Positions 18,130 to 25,574 of a stretch of DNA of 64,000 bases are shown here, piece by piece. Location of the stretch: NCBI RefSeq assembly GCF_007673095.1, contig NZ_VDYZ01000006.1:1-64000 (forward strand). Direction: 5' to 3'. The position numbers and the translations under genes were made by a program. The notes beneath the pieces are model-generated. The model had not been told where the DNA came from, ran no database searches, and was given only the letters and a program-made list of their open reading frames with translations. Positions within the stretch are counted from its first letter, which is position 1. Each line of letters starts with the position of its first letter. This DNA is from Corynebacterium glyciniphilum AJ 3170. GTDB taxonomy: Bacteria; Actinomycetota; Actinomycetes; Mycobacteriales; Mycobacteriaceae.

Positions 18130-19186
18130 CCACCGCTCCCGCCCGGACCAGGGATGGCGTGTCCTCGACGTCCCGCGGGCCCACCATGACTCCTACCCGC
18201 CGAACCAGCGTCCACGACTGCGCCCCACCTGGGACGTCTTCGGATGGTCGTTCCTGCTCATCACTGTGATCAGTCTCGTCGTGTCGGCCCTGACACCGGC
18301 GGTCTTCCTGCTCTTCCCGGGCCCCGGCCCCGTCGCGCTCGCCTCACTGTACGCGGTGATCTTCGTGGCGGTGGCCTGGTTCATCCTGTCCCGGCTGCTG
18401 ATCTACCGGGGAACTCCCTGGTTGCTCGCGGGAGCCGCGGTCCTGTGGGGAATGTCCGGGTCGTTCGCCATCGGTGCCTTCACCGTCAGCCAGCAGCTCA
18501 TTGACGTGTCCTACAGCTGGGGGATCGACGAACTGGCGCTGTCGCTGGGCGGGGCGTACCCAGAGGAGCTCGCCAAGGCCCTCGGGGTCTGGCTCCTGCT
18601 GCACGTGGGACGGGCCTGGTGGAACCGGCCCTGGCACGGACTCGTCGCCGGCATGTTGGTGGGCTTCGGTTTCGAGGCGTTCGAGAACGCCGGATACGCC
18701 GTCATGCTGGGTGTCTACCACCCGACTTCTGACCTGGCGGGCGTGTCCTGGATGTGGCTGATCCGCCTGGTCGCGGGTCCGTTGCTGCACGCCATCTGCA
18801 CCGGCTTGGTGGGCTTCGGCATCGGTATGGCCGTCTACGCTGCCGGGCTGACCTGGAAGCGACGACTGAGCTGGATCCTGGCCTCCGGGCTCGCCGGGTT
18901 TTTCGTCCATGCCGGATGGAACCTCCAGCTGGACTCCACGGCCGCCACCGTCGTCCACCTCGTGGGCTCCTGGGGACTGGGTGCAGCGCTGCTGGTCACC
19001 GCGATCATCATCTCGACGAAGGAGGCCCGTGCCCTCGCCGCCGTCGGGCGCTACCCTGCCGTGTCGATCTACCAGCGCATCCCGACGCCGCGTCCTGTCG
19101 CCCCGCCGGTGGTACCGATGCCTCCGCCGGTGCAGCCGTCCAACTACCACGCGGGGAACCCCGGGTGGTATCCGCACGGACGGTAG
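18119..19186 (+). CDS. PrsW-family intramembrane metalloprotease
   Basis: A 355-residue multi-helix membrane protein with the hallmarks of PrsW: an acidic pair in AYPEELAKALG, FEAFENAGY, and histidines in later helices (LLHAICTG and FFVHAGWN), which together form the putative metal site. PrsW proteases cut membrane proteins such as anti-sigma factors. The C-terminal 40 residues are proline-rich and cytosolic. I chose the ATG at 18119; a GTG at 18110 is also in frame. The gene overlaps the single-pass membrane protein before it. No obvious anti-sigma substrate is adjacent; rskA, 20 kb away, is in the same window. Confidence 0.83.
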   Translation: MPHDHRSRPDQGWRVLDVPRAHHDSYPPNQRPRLRPTWDVFGWSFLLITVISLVVSALTPAVFLLFPGPGPVALASLYAVIFVAVAWFILSRLLIYRGTPWLLAGAAVLWGMSGSFAIGAFTVSQQLIDVSYSWGIDELALSLGGAYPEELAKALGVWLLLHVGRAWWNRPWHGLVAGMLVGFGFEAFENAGYAVMLGVYHPTSDLAGVSWMWLIRLVAGPLLHAICTGLVGFGIGMAVYAAGLTWKRRLSWILASGLAGFFVHAGWNLQLDSTAATVVHLVGSWGLGAALLVTAIIISTKEARALAAVGRYPAVSIYQRIPTPRPVAPPVVPMPPPVQPSNYHAGNPGWYPHGR

Positions 19187-19224
19187 CAGTTGCTCATGGG
19201 ACGGTTCCGGCTATCATCGGCGCC

Positions 19225-19692
19225 ATGACCATTCTCTCCAGTCATCCCAGCACATCCTCTACCGGCGGGGCCTCCCGTCCCACCCGCTTCCGTCGTGCCA
19301 GCACGATGGCGGCCACGATCGCCCTGTCCGCAGGAGTCCTCACCGCGATCGCCGCACCGACCGCCGGGGCCGCCACCGGTTCCTCGGCTGGTTCCTCGGC
19401 TCCTTCAGCCCCGGCGTTGAACAGCAGCGTCAGCCAGTCCGGCGCACAGAAGGCCGCCATCGCCGATCCCGGTCGGACCGCCGCCGTCGCCACCGCAGCC
19501 GGCGTGAATCCCGCCGTGGTCGCCCGTCTCCTGGCCGACCCGGAGGCCACCATTGCCGCCGGTGAGCGTCTCGGCGTCCCGCGGGACACTGCGGTCTGGG
19601 CGGCGAACAACCCGGAACAGGCCCTGGGCATGGCCCGTGCCACCGGGATCAACCCGGCCTGGGCCGCGAACATCCTCGCCGCCAACCTGTAG
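19225..19692 (+). CDS. Small secreted protein with C-terminal 24-residue repeats
   Basis: A 155-residue secreted protein. A basic N-terminus (about residues 19-27, RPTRFRRAS) and a hydrophobic core end in an Ala-rich cleavage region (PTAGAATG). After a Ser/Ala-rich spacer, the last 63 residues form about two and a half helical units of 24 residues, each starting G-V/I and carrying an A-D/N-P-E core (GVNPAVVARLLADPEA; GVPRDTAVWAANNPEQ; GINPAWAAN). The same module ends the GH25 muramidase at 19958-21595. TATCAT lies exactly seven bases before the ATG, so it is probably leaderless. A strong terminator follows. I cannot name the family; a wall-associated role is inferred from its neighbour. Confidence 0.72.
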   Translation: MTILSSHPSTSSTGGASRPTRFRRASTMAATIALSAGVLTAIAAPTAGAATGSSAGSSAPSAPALNSSVSQSGAQKAAIADPGRTAAVATAAGVNPAVVARLLADPEATIAAGERLGVPRDTAVWAANNPEQALGMARATGINPAWAANILAANL

Positions 19693-19708
19693 TCCTCTTC
19701 TCGCGCCG

Positions 19709-19742
19709 CCCCTCCCCGCACCAGGTGCGGGGAGGGGTTTCT
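19709..19742 (+). terminator. Rho-independent terminator
   Basis: CCCCTCCCCGCA, loop CCAGG, TGCGGGGAGGGG, followed by TTTCTT. This is the clearest intrinsic terminator in the window. It separates the small secreted protein gene from the GH25 gene. Confidence 0.85.
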
Positions 19743-19957
19743 TCGTGTCAGAGCAGACGTCACCGGGTGCCGGGACAGAAACCTCCGGGTGTTTTTTCGG
19801 GTCTGCGCCACCCTCAGGTGTCCGTCCCGCCCGGTCCTGTCCCTGCCTCGCCACCGGGTTTCCGCGATACCGATACAGCGGAAAAAGTCAAAAGGCGCGA
19901 CACGCGGTGCGCGTGTTACTCGTGTGATTGTTGTGAATAGTGTGTATCGTGTTGCGC

Positions 19958-21595
19958 ATGCTGTCTCTTCCCTGGCGTCGCTCCGCGCGCACCACCGTTC
20001 CCGCCCGACTCACCGCAGTAACCCTCTTCGGTTCAGCCGCAACGGTCGCCGCTCTGGTCGCCACCGATGTCCTGCCCGTGCCCACCTGGGCACTCGACGG
20101 CGTCGACGTGGCAAGCCACCAGCACCCCGGTGGCTCCGCCATCGACTGGCAGAGCGTCGCCGCGTCCGGCCAGAGCTTCGCCTTCATCAAGGCCAGCGAA
20201 GGTACCGGCTACGTGAACCCCTACTTCACCTCGGACTCGGCCAAGGCCTCCGCGGCTGGTGTGACCCCCGGAAGCTACCACTACGCCAAGCCGGGCTCCA
20301 CCGACCCCCGCTCCGAGGCGCAACACTACGCGGCGACCCTGGCCACCGGCGTCCAGCCGTCCCTGCCCCCGACACTCGACCTCGAGGAGTCCGGCGGACT
20401 CGGCCCGGAGGAGCTCCAGAACTGGGTCCGCGACTGGATCGACGAGATCAAGATCCAGACCGGTCGTGACCCGATCATCTACACGTACCAGAACTTCTGG
20501 ATCAACGACATGGCCAACACCACGGAGTTCTCCGAGTATCCGCTCTGGCTGGCCTACTACAACCCGACCCTGCCGAACGAGATCCCCGGCGGCTGGAACG
20601 AGGTCACCTTCTGGCAGTACTCCTCCGAGGGCCAGGTCGACGGCATCTACACCAACGTCGACATGAACACCTACTACGGCACCGACGAGCAGCTGCAGGC
20701 ACTGACCGGCGCACCGTCGGACGGTAGCGCGGCAGGCAACATCGTCGACGCCCTGAAGCCCATCACCGACGCCGCCCTCGGCCAGGCCGAGAACGCCAAC
20801 GACACCGAGCACCAGCAGGCCGCCGGTGGCGAGCCGGGTCTCGACCAGCCGCTGAGCACGGATCTCCTGGTCAGCCTGCTCGGTCTGGTGGGAGGCGCCG
20901 TCGGTCCTGACGCCGTCCTCGCCGCTGCGCAGGAGTCCGGCCTCGGTGAGGCCCTGGGCTCCGTCCTCGCGTCCTCCGGTATCGAGGCACGCGACGCCGG
21001 CCAGACCATGCCGATCGCCGCCATCGCCGCACTGGTGCTGGGCGCCCTCGGCCTCGGCGCCGACGGCGGTGACATCGCCAACCAGGTCGGCGACCTCGTC
21101 GGATCGCTCGTCGATGAACAGGGCGCGCCCGCCGACGGCGGAATCGACATCTCGCAGCTCGCCGGGTTGATCGGTGGCGGCGACGTCTCCCTCGACAGCA
21201 TCCTGCGCCTGATGACCGCCTTCGGTGCCACCGACTACGCCGCACAGGTCGCCAACGGCACCGTCGACACCGATGCCCTGCTCGCACAGGTGAAGTCGCA
21301 GGACGCCGGTACACCGGCCGAGAACTCCGCACCTGAGGAAGAGGCTCCGGCGGACGCGCCCGCCGCCGATCCGGAGGCCCTGCGTACGACCCTCGAGGCC
21401 GCGGGTGTCGACGCGGAGACCGCCGCCAAGCTCGCCGCCGATCCCGCCGCGACCGTGGCGGCCGCCGAGAAGCTGGGTGTCGACCACGAGACAGCGTCCC
21501 GGTTCGCCTCCGACCCCGAGGGTGCGCTGCGTGCCCTGGAAGAGGCCGGCATCGACCCGGTCGGCGCAGCACCGATGCTCGCCGCACAGCTCTGA
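19958..21595 (+). CDS. Secreted GH25 muramidase with C-terminal repeat module
   Basis: A 545-residue exported protein. A twin-arginine-free signal peptide (RRSARTT, then a hydrophobic core) precedes a glycoside hydrolase 25 domain at about residues 44-245: the entry motif GVDVASHQ, FAFIKASEGTGY, the catalytic acid region LDLEES and the late FWQYSSEGQVDGI. It should cut the N-acetylmuramic acid linkage of peptidoglycan. Residues 260-480 are Ala/Gly/Leu-rich and may be helical. The last 63 residues are the same 24-residue repeat module as in the small secreted protein upstream. TATCGT stands seven bases before the ATG at 19958; GTG codons at 19940 and 19949 are less likely starts. Confidence 0.88.
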   Translation: MLSLPWRRSARTTVPARLTAVTLFGSAATVAALVATDVLPVPTWALDGVDVASHQHPGGSAIDWQSVAASGQSFAFIKASEGTGYVNPYFTSDSAKASAAGVTPGSYHYAKPGSTDPRSEAQHYAATLATGVQPSLPPTLDLEESGGLGPEELQNWVRDWIDEIKIQTGRDPIIYTYQNFWINDMANTTEFSEYPLWLAYYNPTLPNEIPGGWNEVTFWQYSSEGQVDGIYTNVDMNTYYGTDEQLQALTGAPSDGSAAGNIVDALKPITDAALGQAENANDTEHQQAAGGEPGLDQPLSTDLLVSLLGLVGGAVGPDAVLAAAQESGLGEALGSVLASSGIEARDAGQTMPIAAIAALVLGALGLGADGGDIANQVGDLVGSLVDEQGAPADGGIDISQLAGLIGGGDVSLDSILRLMTAFGATDYAAQVANGTVDTDALLAQVKSQDAGTPAENSAPEEEAPADAPAADPEALRTTLEAAGVDAETAAKLAADPAATVAAAEKLGVDHETASRFASDPEGALRALEEAGIDPVGAAPMLAAQL

Positions 21596-21616
21596 CCCCT
21601 CGGGACGCCCACTGGC

Positions 21617-21723
21617 GTCACGGATTACGCCACCTCAGGCGACGACAGCAGACGGGAGCGCCCTGAGCTGGACTTTTACTGAACCAGGTCAGGGCGCTCT
21701 CGTGCCGCGGCGTAATCGGTGAC
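21617..21723. repeat. Two-hairpin intergenic palindrome (type A)
   Basis: The outer arms GTCACGGATTACGCC (21617-21631) and GGCGTAATCGGTGAC (21709-21723) pair with one mismatch. Inside, GAGCGCCCTGAGCTGG (21656-21671) pairs with CCAGGTCAGGGCGCTC (21684-21699), also with one mismatch. It lies between the convergent GH25 and VOC genes. The outer arms match those of the element at 31370-31445. Confidence 0.7.
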
Positions 21724-21759
21724 ATGCCACCGACCGTGGCGCCCGGTCAGGGCTGATAC

Positions 21760-22578
21760 TCAGGGCTGCGGAGCCCCCGGCGCCATGATGTCGGGCTCAT
21801 GGATGTCTTCGAGGCTCTCCGGCGTCGGCTCTGCGATCTCACAGAGGTTCACCAGCGCTCCCGTCGGGTCGACGAGGGTGCACAGACGGCCCAGTTCAGA
21901 GTTCCACGGGGCGCGTACCAGCTTTCCGCCGAGCTTCTTGACCTTCTTCGCCGCACGGTCCACGTCGACGCAGCCGAGGTAGAGCGTCCACATGGACGGG
22001 TTCTCGTCCAGCTCGCTGGTGTCCCACATGCCGCACAACGGTGCACCGTTGTACTCGCCGGTGGCGTAGCGGAACTTGTCCGTGTCGCTGTGCTGACGGA
22101 TGTCCCATCCGGCAAGGTCGTGGTAGAACTTCATCGTCGCGTCGAATTCCTCGCCGACGAGCAGCTCGTGCCACACCGGGGTACCCGGCTCGCCGGCGGC
22201 GAAGAAAGGCTCGTCACCCGACGGCTGCTTGAGCCCCACCGTCGCGCCCGACGGGTCGACGATGACGGCCATCCGTCCACGGCGTCCGACGTCCCGCGGA
22301 GACAGGATGCTGGTAGCCCCGGCCTTGACGGCCTCGTCATGGACGTGGTCGATGTCGGGGGCGTAGAGCAGCATGCCCCACAGCGACGACTTGTCGTCGG
22401 GGACCTCGCCGAGACCCGCGACGGGCATTCCGTTCTTCTTGGCGACGAGATAGCCGTCGCACTGTGTGTCGAACTCCCAGTCAAGGAGCTCGGTGTAGAA
22501 GGTCTTCGCCTTCTCCAGGTCAGTGGTAGCCAGGTCGATCCAGATCGGCATTCCTGGCTCCGCTACGAGAGCGGGCAT
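21760..22578 (-). CDS. Two-domain VOC-family protein (glyoxalase/bleomycin-resistance fold)
   Basis: A 272-residue protein made of two vicinal-oxygen-chelate domains (about residues 8-125 and 133-255), each starting with a PxW entry strand (GMPIWIDLATTDLEKAKTFY; GTPVWHELL) and ending with a DP-x-G strand (VDPSGATVGL; VDPTGALVNL). Such proteins are variously enzymes or binding proteins; substrate unknown. It overlaps the S4-domain gene by one base (TGATG), which fixes the start at 22578 and implies co-transcription. Confidence 0.85.
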   Translation of the reverse strand: MPALVAEPGMPIWIDLATTDLEKAKTFYTELLDWEFDTQCDGYLVAKKNGMPVAGLGEVPDDKSSLWGMLLYAPDIDHVHDEAVKAGATSILSPRDVGRRGRMAVIVDPSGATVGLKQPSGDEPFFAAGEPGTPVWHELLVGEEFDATMKFYHDLAGWDIRQHSDTDKFRYATGEYNGAPLCGMWDTSELDENPSMWTLYLGCVDVDRAAKKVKKLGGKLVRAPWNSELGRLCTLVDPTGALVNLCEIAEPTPESLEDIHEPDIMAPGAPQP

Positions 22579-22940
22579 CAGAGGTTCCTCCACTTGTCGG
22601 GGTCGAAATCGTCATCGGCAGTTGCTTCGTCGAAGAAGTCGTCATCGTCACTAGCACCGTCGCCGCCGTCGCCGCCGTCACTCTCGGTGACGACCCGGGC
22701 GGCGGCGACCGGAGTGGCATCCTCGTCAAGGACGACCACCTCATCCCCGGAACGCAGGTGCCGGCCACGGCGGGTGTCAGCCTCACCGTTGACCGTCACA
22801 CGACCGGCGGCGACAGCCTCTTTGGCTGCGCCGCCGGAATCGACCAGGTTCGCCAGTTTGATGAACTGGCCAAGTCGGATGTCGTCCCCGCGCACGGGGA
22901 CATCCTGCGCCGGTACCTTGTGCTCTTCTCGCTCAGGCAT
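22578..22940 (-). CDS. S4-domain RNA-binding protein
   Basis: A 120-residue protein: an S4 RNA-binding domain at about residues 20-70 (IRLGQFIKLANLV, then GRVTVNGEADTRRGRHL and a closing GDEVVV), followed by a highly acidic tail (DDDDFFDEATADDDFD). The S4 core resembles small RNA-binding proteins of the YbcJ/HslR type that bind rRNA or tRNA. TAGGAT ends seven bases before the ATG at 22940, so I prefer it over the ATG at 22949. Confidence 0.85.
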   Translation of the reverse strand: MPEREEHKVPAQDVPVRGDDIRLGQFIKLANLVDSGGAAKEAVAAGRVTVNGEADTRRGRHLRSGDEVVVLDEDATPVAAARVVTESDGGDGGDGASDDDDFFDEATADDDFDPDKWRNL

Positions 22941-23090
22941 GCCGACCATCCTACGACTCCGGACGGTGCCAGGGAAGTCCCCCTCCCGACGGGCCGGATA
23001 TTACTGGTCGGCGGAGGTCATGCTGCGATCCTTATAGGCCTCTGCCGTGGCGCATCGACGACGGAGAGGCCGTGGAGTTACCGTGTGCCG

Positions 23091-23324
23091 ATGACGGTAT
23101 CAAGGAACCTCGCGCTCAGATGGACAGTATCGATCGTCGTCATCATTATTTCCCTGACCATTTACTCGGCGGTGAAGGGCACTGACCTGATGCCGACCCT
23201 GCTGAAGGTCGGCCTCCCGCTCTTCGTCGTGGGAGCTCTGGCAGACGCCGTCTTCTCCTTCTCGGACGCCGGAGCCGGCAAACGACAGAGCCGCGATCCG
23301 GAAGCGGAGTCGACGGACACCTGA
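23091..23324 (+). CDS. Small membrane protein
   Basis: A 77-residue predicted protein with two hydrophobic helices (about residues 10-28 and 38-58) and a charged C-terminal tail. No family recognised. The reading frame extends further upstream, but that part is the antisense of the S4 gene, so the ATG at 23091 is preferred. It ends five bases before the stop of the convergent LysE-type gene. Moderate confidence, because it rests on reading frame, hydrophobicity and spacing only. Confidence 0.5.
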   Translation: MTVSRNLALRWTVSIVVIIISLTIYSAVKGTDLMPTLLKVGLPLFVVGALADAVFSFSDAGAGKRQSRDPEAESTDT

Positions 23325-23329
23325 GGGCG

Positions 23330-23968
23330 TCACAGCTCCAGCAGCCCCTCCCCCACCAGAATCACACCGAGGACGAGGAACACCATCCCGGCGACGATGT
23401 CGATCCACGGCCCTGCCGCCTGCAGCCGACGCGACAGGGCTGGGACGGACACCATCACGGCCACAGCCACGAACCAGGCGATACCGGTGACCAGCATGAC
23501 CGCCAGGATCAGCAGGCGCATCCCCCACCCGGTGTCCGGCGGGACGAAACCGGCGAACACCGCGCCGAAGAACACCAGGGCCTTAGGGTTCGCCAGGTTC
23601 GTCATCAGGCCGAGACGCCAGGCGCCGAAGGTGGAGACCCGCTCGGCGGTGGTGGCCGACACGGCGGTGCCGGCGGAGCGGCGTTCCGCCAGGCCGCCGC
23701 GCAGCGCCGCCTGGCCCATCCACGCCAGGAAGGCGCCACCGACCAGGAACAGGGCCGTGAGGACCCAGGGGACGGCGTCGATGAGGGCGGACAGGCCGAC
23801 CATACTGGCGACGATCCACAGGGTGTTGCCGCTCATGATGCCGAGGGCGCAGGCGACGCCGTTACGCCGGACGGCGCCGAGCCGCAGGATCTGCACCAGA
23901 TCCGGGCCGGGCGAGGCGATGGCGAGCAGCCACGCGACAAGAATACTGAGGAGAGCGCCGCCGGTCAT
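23330..23968 (-). CDS. LysE/RhtB-family amino-acid exporter
   Basis: A 212-residue membrane protein with about six helices. The family's conserved early segment is clear (IASPGPDLVQILRLG, then GIMSGN), as is the NLANPKALVFFGAVF motif in the middle. Members export lysine, threonine, homoserine or related amino acids. The gene is single and faces the small membrane protein gene; it lies 28 bases downstream of gltD on the same strand, so it may be read through from gltBD, although its product is not needed for that pathway. Confidence 0.88.
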   Translation of the reverse strand: MTGGALLSILVAWLLAIASPGPDLVQILRLGAVRRNGVACALGIMSGNTLWIVASMVGLSALIDAVPWVLTALFLVGGAFLAWMGQAALRGGLAERRSAGTAVSATTAERVSTFGAWRLGLMTNLANPKALVFFGAVFAGFVPPDTGWGMRLLILAVMLVTGIAWFVAVAVMVSVPALSRRLQAAGPWIDIVAGMVFLVLGVILVGEGLLEL

Positions 23969-23996
23969 GGGGCTTCAATGTACTCTCCCCGCACAC

Positions 23997-25574
23997 TCAC
24001 ACACTCAACGGCATGTCCGTCGGGGCGACGGGCCGCGGGAGGGCACTCTCACCCATCAGTGCACGGTCGACGGCGGCCGCACAGGCGCGTCCCTCGGAGA
24101 TCGCCCAGACGATCAGTGAGGCGCCACGGCCGGCGTCCCCGGTGGCGAACACCGGGGCGTCGAAGCCGGTGTCACGCACGGTGGAGGACTCGGCCCACCA
24201 GGTGCGGTAGTCGTCGTCGCGCTTGAGGCGCCCGCGTCCGTCGACCGGGAGGCCCAGTTCCGAGACGATGCCCTCGGTGTCGACGGAGGAGAAGCCGACG
24301 GCCAGCAGGACGAGATCGGCGTCCATGTCGACCTCGGTGTCAGGGAGGTTGACCATGCCTTCCGGGGTACGTTCACACGTTGCCGCGCGCAGTGCGGTGA
24401 CATGGCCGTCGGTGCCGGTGAGCTCCACGGTGTTGATGCGGTGGTCGCGGTGGCCCAGCGTGCTGCCGACCTCACGCTCGGCGAGGCCGAGTGCGACGAT
24501 CTCGTCGGCGGACTCGTTGCCGCTGATGCGGTACTCGCCCTCCTCGTGGGCGGACGCCACGCGCCAGATCTTCGGCCACACCGGCCAGGGGTTGTCCTCG
24601 GTGCGGTACGGGTCCGGTGCCGGGTTGTAGTCGAACTGGCGGACGGAGGCCGCGCCCTGACGCAGGGCGGTGCCGAAGCAGTCGGTGCCGGTGTCGCCGC
24701 CACCGATGATCACGACGTTCTTGCCTTTCGCGTCGATCTGAGGGGTGTCGAGGTCGCCGGCGACGACGCGGTTGGCCATCGGAAGGTACTCCATCGCCTG
24801 GTGGACGCCCTCCAGGTCGCGGCCCGGGATGGAGACGTCCCGGGGGACGGTCGCCCCGACGGCCAGCACGACGGCGTCGAATCCGGCGAGGTCGGAGGCG
24901 GACGGCGAGATGCTGGTGCGGAAGGTGGTGCCCTCGGCCTCCATCTGGGCCAGACGCCGGTCGATCCAGCGGTTCTCCAGCTTGTAGTCCGGCACCCCGT
25001 AGCGCAGCAGGCCGCCGATCCGGTCGTCGCGTTCGAAGACGGTGACGTCGTGCCCGGCGCGGGTGAGCTGCTGGGCGGCAGCCAGGCCGGCGGGGCCGGA
25101 CCCGACGACGGCGACAGACTGGCCGGTGGAGAAACTGGCCTTCACCGGTCGCACCCAGCCTTCCTCGAAGGCGTGCTCGACGATCTGCAGTTCGACGGTC
25201 TTGATCGCCACCGGGTCGCCGACTCCGGCACCGGCGCCGATCCCTTCGATGCCCAGCACGCAGGCGCCCTCGCAGGGGGCGGGGCAGATGCGCCCGGTGA
25301 ACTCGGGGAAGTTGTTCGTGGCGTGCAGGCGGTCGTAGGCCTCCTTCCACCGTCCCTGGCGGACCAGGTCATTCCACTCGGGGATGATGTTGCCCAGTGG
25401 GCATCCGTCGTGGCAGAAGGGAATGCCGCAGTCCATGCAGCGGGCGGCCTGGGTCTGCACCTTCGAGTCGGCGAAGGGTTCGTAGACCTCCTTCCAGTCG
25501 AGCAGGCGCAGCGGGACGGGGCGGTGGGCCGCTTCCTCGCGGGGGTATTTCATGAATCCGTGCGGATCAGCCAT
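23997..25574 (-). CDS. gltD: Glutamate synthase small subunit GltD
   Basis: A 525-residue NADPH-dependent flavoprotein that feeds electrons to GltB. The N-terminal 150 residues carry the two cysteine clusters for 4Fe-4S centres (CMDCGIPFCHDGC and GRICPAPCEGAC). An FAD Rossmann motif (VAVVGSGPAGLAAAQQL) and an NADPH motif (VVIIGGGDTGTDC) follow, and a final GD motif (VFATGDAGRGASLIVWA). Its ATG shares a base with the gltB stop (TAATG), so the two subunits are translationally coupled. Confidence 0.96.
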   Translation of the reverse strand: MADPHGFMKYPREEAAHRPVPLRLLDWKEVYEPFADSKVQTQAARCMDCGIPFCHDGCPLGNIIPEWNDLVRQGRWKEAYDRLHATNNFPEFTGRICPAPCEGACVLGIEGIGAGAGVGDPVAIKTVELQIVEHAFEEGWVRPVKASFSTGQSVAVVGSGPAGLAAAQQLTRAGHDVTVFERDDRIGGLLRYGVPDYKLENRWIDRRLAQMEAEGTTFRTSISPSASDLAGFDAVVLAVGATVPRDVSIPGRDLEGVHQAMEYLPMANRVVAGDLDTPQIDAKGKNVVIIGGGDTGTDCFGTALRQGAASVRQFDYNPAPDPYRTEDNPWPVWPKIWRVASAHEEGEYRISGNESADEIVALGLAEREVGSTLGHRDHRINTVELTGTDGHVTALRAATCERTPEGMVNLPDTEVDMDADLVLLAVGFSSVDTEGIVSELGLPVDGRGRLKRDDDYRTWWAESSTVRDTGFDAPVFATGDAGRGASLIVWAISEGRACAAAVDRALMGESALPRPVAPTDMPLSV

